This document shows, one piece after another, positions 63,872 through 64,000 of a stretch of 64,000 nt of DNA. Origin of the DNA: an uncultured Aquimarina sp. Its GTDB lineage: Bacteria; Bacteroidota; Bacteroidia; Flavobacteriales; Flavobacteriaceae. The position numbers and the translations under genes are program-made. The number at the start of each line of letters is the position of its first letter. The first letter of the stretch is position 1. The stretch covers positions 328,350 through 392,349 of the forward strand of contig CANMSO010000006.1 of the NCBI GenBank assembly GCA_947500545.1. Direction: 5' to 3'. Below the pieces are notes generated by a model. That model saw only the letters and a list, made by a program, of their open reading frames with translations, made no database searches and was not told the DNA's origin.

Positions 63872-63913
63872 ATTATTGGAATATTTCCTAATTAATGGAA
63901 ATATTCCAATAAT
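63872..63913. promoter_or_regulatory. Operator-like 42-bp dyad upstream of the repair operon
   Basis: Perfect 17-bp arms ATTATTGGAATATTTCC (63872-63888) and its reverse complement (63897-63913), around the spacer TAATTAAT. Each arm itself contains an imperfect palindrome, GGAATATTTCC, so two dimer sites are possible. It covers the -33 region, a position suited to repression. It lacks a T-run and lies 5' of the operon, so it is not a terminator. Confidence 0.7.
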
Positions 63914-63948
63914 CATAGTTTACTGCTTCGATTTTTGTTGTATAAAAA

Positions 63949-63976
63949 AACCCTTCATCTGTATTGATGAAGGGTT
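63949..63976 (-). terminator. rRNA operon terminator
   Basis: An 11-bp perfect inverted repeat AACCCTTCATC / GATGAAGGGTT with a six-base loop. On the minus strand it is followed by a T-run, directly after the 5S rRNA. Confidence 0.88.
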
Positions 63977-63984
63977 TCAAGGAA

Positions 63985-64000
63985 GGCGGCGACCTACTCT
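63985..64000 (-). rRNA. 5S rRNA, 3' end only
   Basis: The minus strand reads AGAGTAGGTCGCCGCC, the characteristic 3' end of Bacteroidota 5S rRNA, with the rest beyond the right edge. It precedes the terminator, so an rRNA operon enters the window from the right on the minus strand. Confidence 0.75.

Noticed and set aside
63830..63916. N-terminal extension of the copy 2 nuclease (29 residues from ATG 63916)
   Set aside because: The stretch contains the operator dyad and a -7 promoter element, and the shorter form aligns with the paralogue's start.
1..64000. CRISPR arrays, insertion sequences, prophage or tRNA genes
   Set aside because: No repeat-spacer pattern, transposase, phage gene or tRNA cloverleaf was recognised on reading both strands.

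Overview
The window is an AT-rich bacterial chromosome segment from the phylum Bacteroidota, most likely a marine member of the Flavobacteriaceae (an Aquimarina-like genome would fit; the genus is inference). Supporting markers are the RprX/RprY-type two-component pair, the Bacteroidota-type RpoZ, a PorD-like DUF4835 protein, a TonB-dependent receptor paired with a DUF4249 lipoprotein, DUF6095 and DUF6913-like proteins, a monomeric isocitrate dehydrogenase, and promoters of the TTG/TTTG-N18-20-TAnnTTTG type. Coding density is high and no prophage, insertion sequence or CRISPR array was seen.

Layout. 1-2674 (-): a tyrosinase-like copper lipoprotein cut by the left edge, Pcm and a TlpA-like redoxin. 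2870-11961 (+): Gfo/Idh/MocA oxidoreductase, 3-hydroxybutyryl-CoA dehydrogenase, DUF1015 protein, YggS, an exonuclease/GIY-YIG fusion, a DUF3857 protein, a voltage-gated-type K+ channel with a zinc ribbon, and MiaA. 12011-32732 (-): the rprXY pair with coaE, YbbR and a glycosyltransferase; fabI; the bamD-rpoZ-coaBC-porD-like-recN block; a KirBac-type channel with dapA; four tandem YhhN-like membrane proteins below ligA; then LOG, prmC and a GNAT protein. 32859-38961 (+): LEA14-like lipoprotein, ribD, HAD phosphatase, EamA transporter, YigZ, dnaA and a low-molecular-weight phosphatase, with a thioesterase on the other strand. 39070-43152: RsmI-like methyltransferase (+), then lytic transglycosylase, mltG, GNAT and dapF (-). 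43320-58034, mostly (+): htrA, long-form gapA, trmD, rplS, a 950-bp gap, icd, a TonB-dependent receptor with DUF4249, murQ, and a secreted coiled-coil protein. 58171-63829 (-): a three-gene DNA repair/mutagenesis operon. The right edge holds the 3' end of a 5S rRNA and its terminator.

Most genes are housekeeping: cell wall (dapA, dapF, mltG, murQ), coenzyme A (coaBC, coaE), riboflavin (ribD), translation (trmD, rplS, miaA, prmC), replication and repair (dnaA, ligA, recN).

The strongest candidate for an under-described system is the right-end operon. It encodes a DEDDh-exonuclease/GIY-YIG/UvrC-cysteine fusion, a Y-family polymerase with a beta-clamp motif, and a short DnaE2-like polymerase. 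Its promoter region carries a 42-bp dyad with 17-bp perfect arms that looks like an operator. A paralogue of the fusion nuclease lies at the other end of the window (6852-8222). Other notable points are a degenerate tandem family of four YhhN-like proteins, near-leaderless promoters at several genes, an unexplained apparent transcription unit before icd, and a tyrosinase with unusual CuA histidine spacing.
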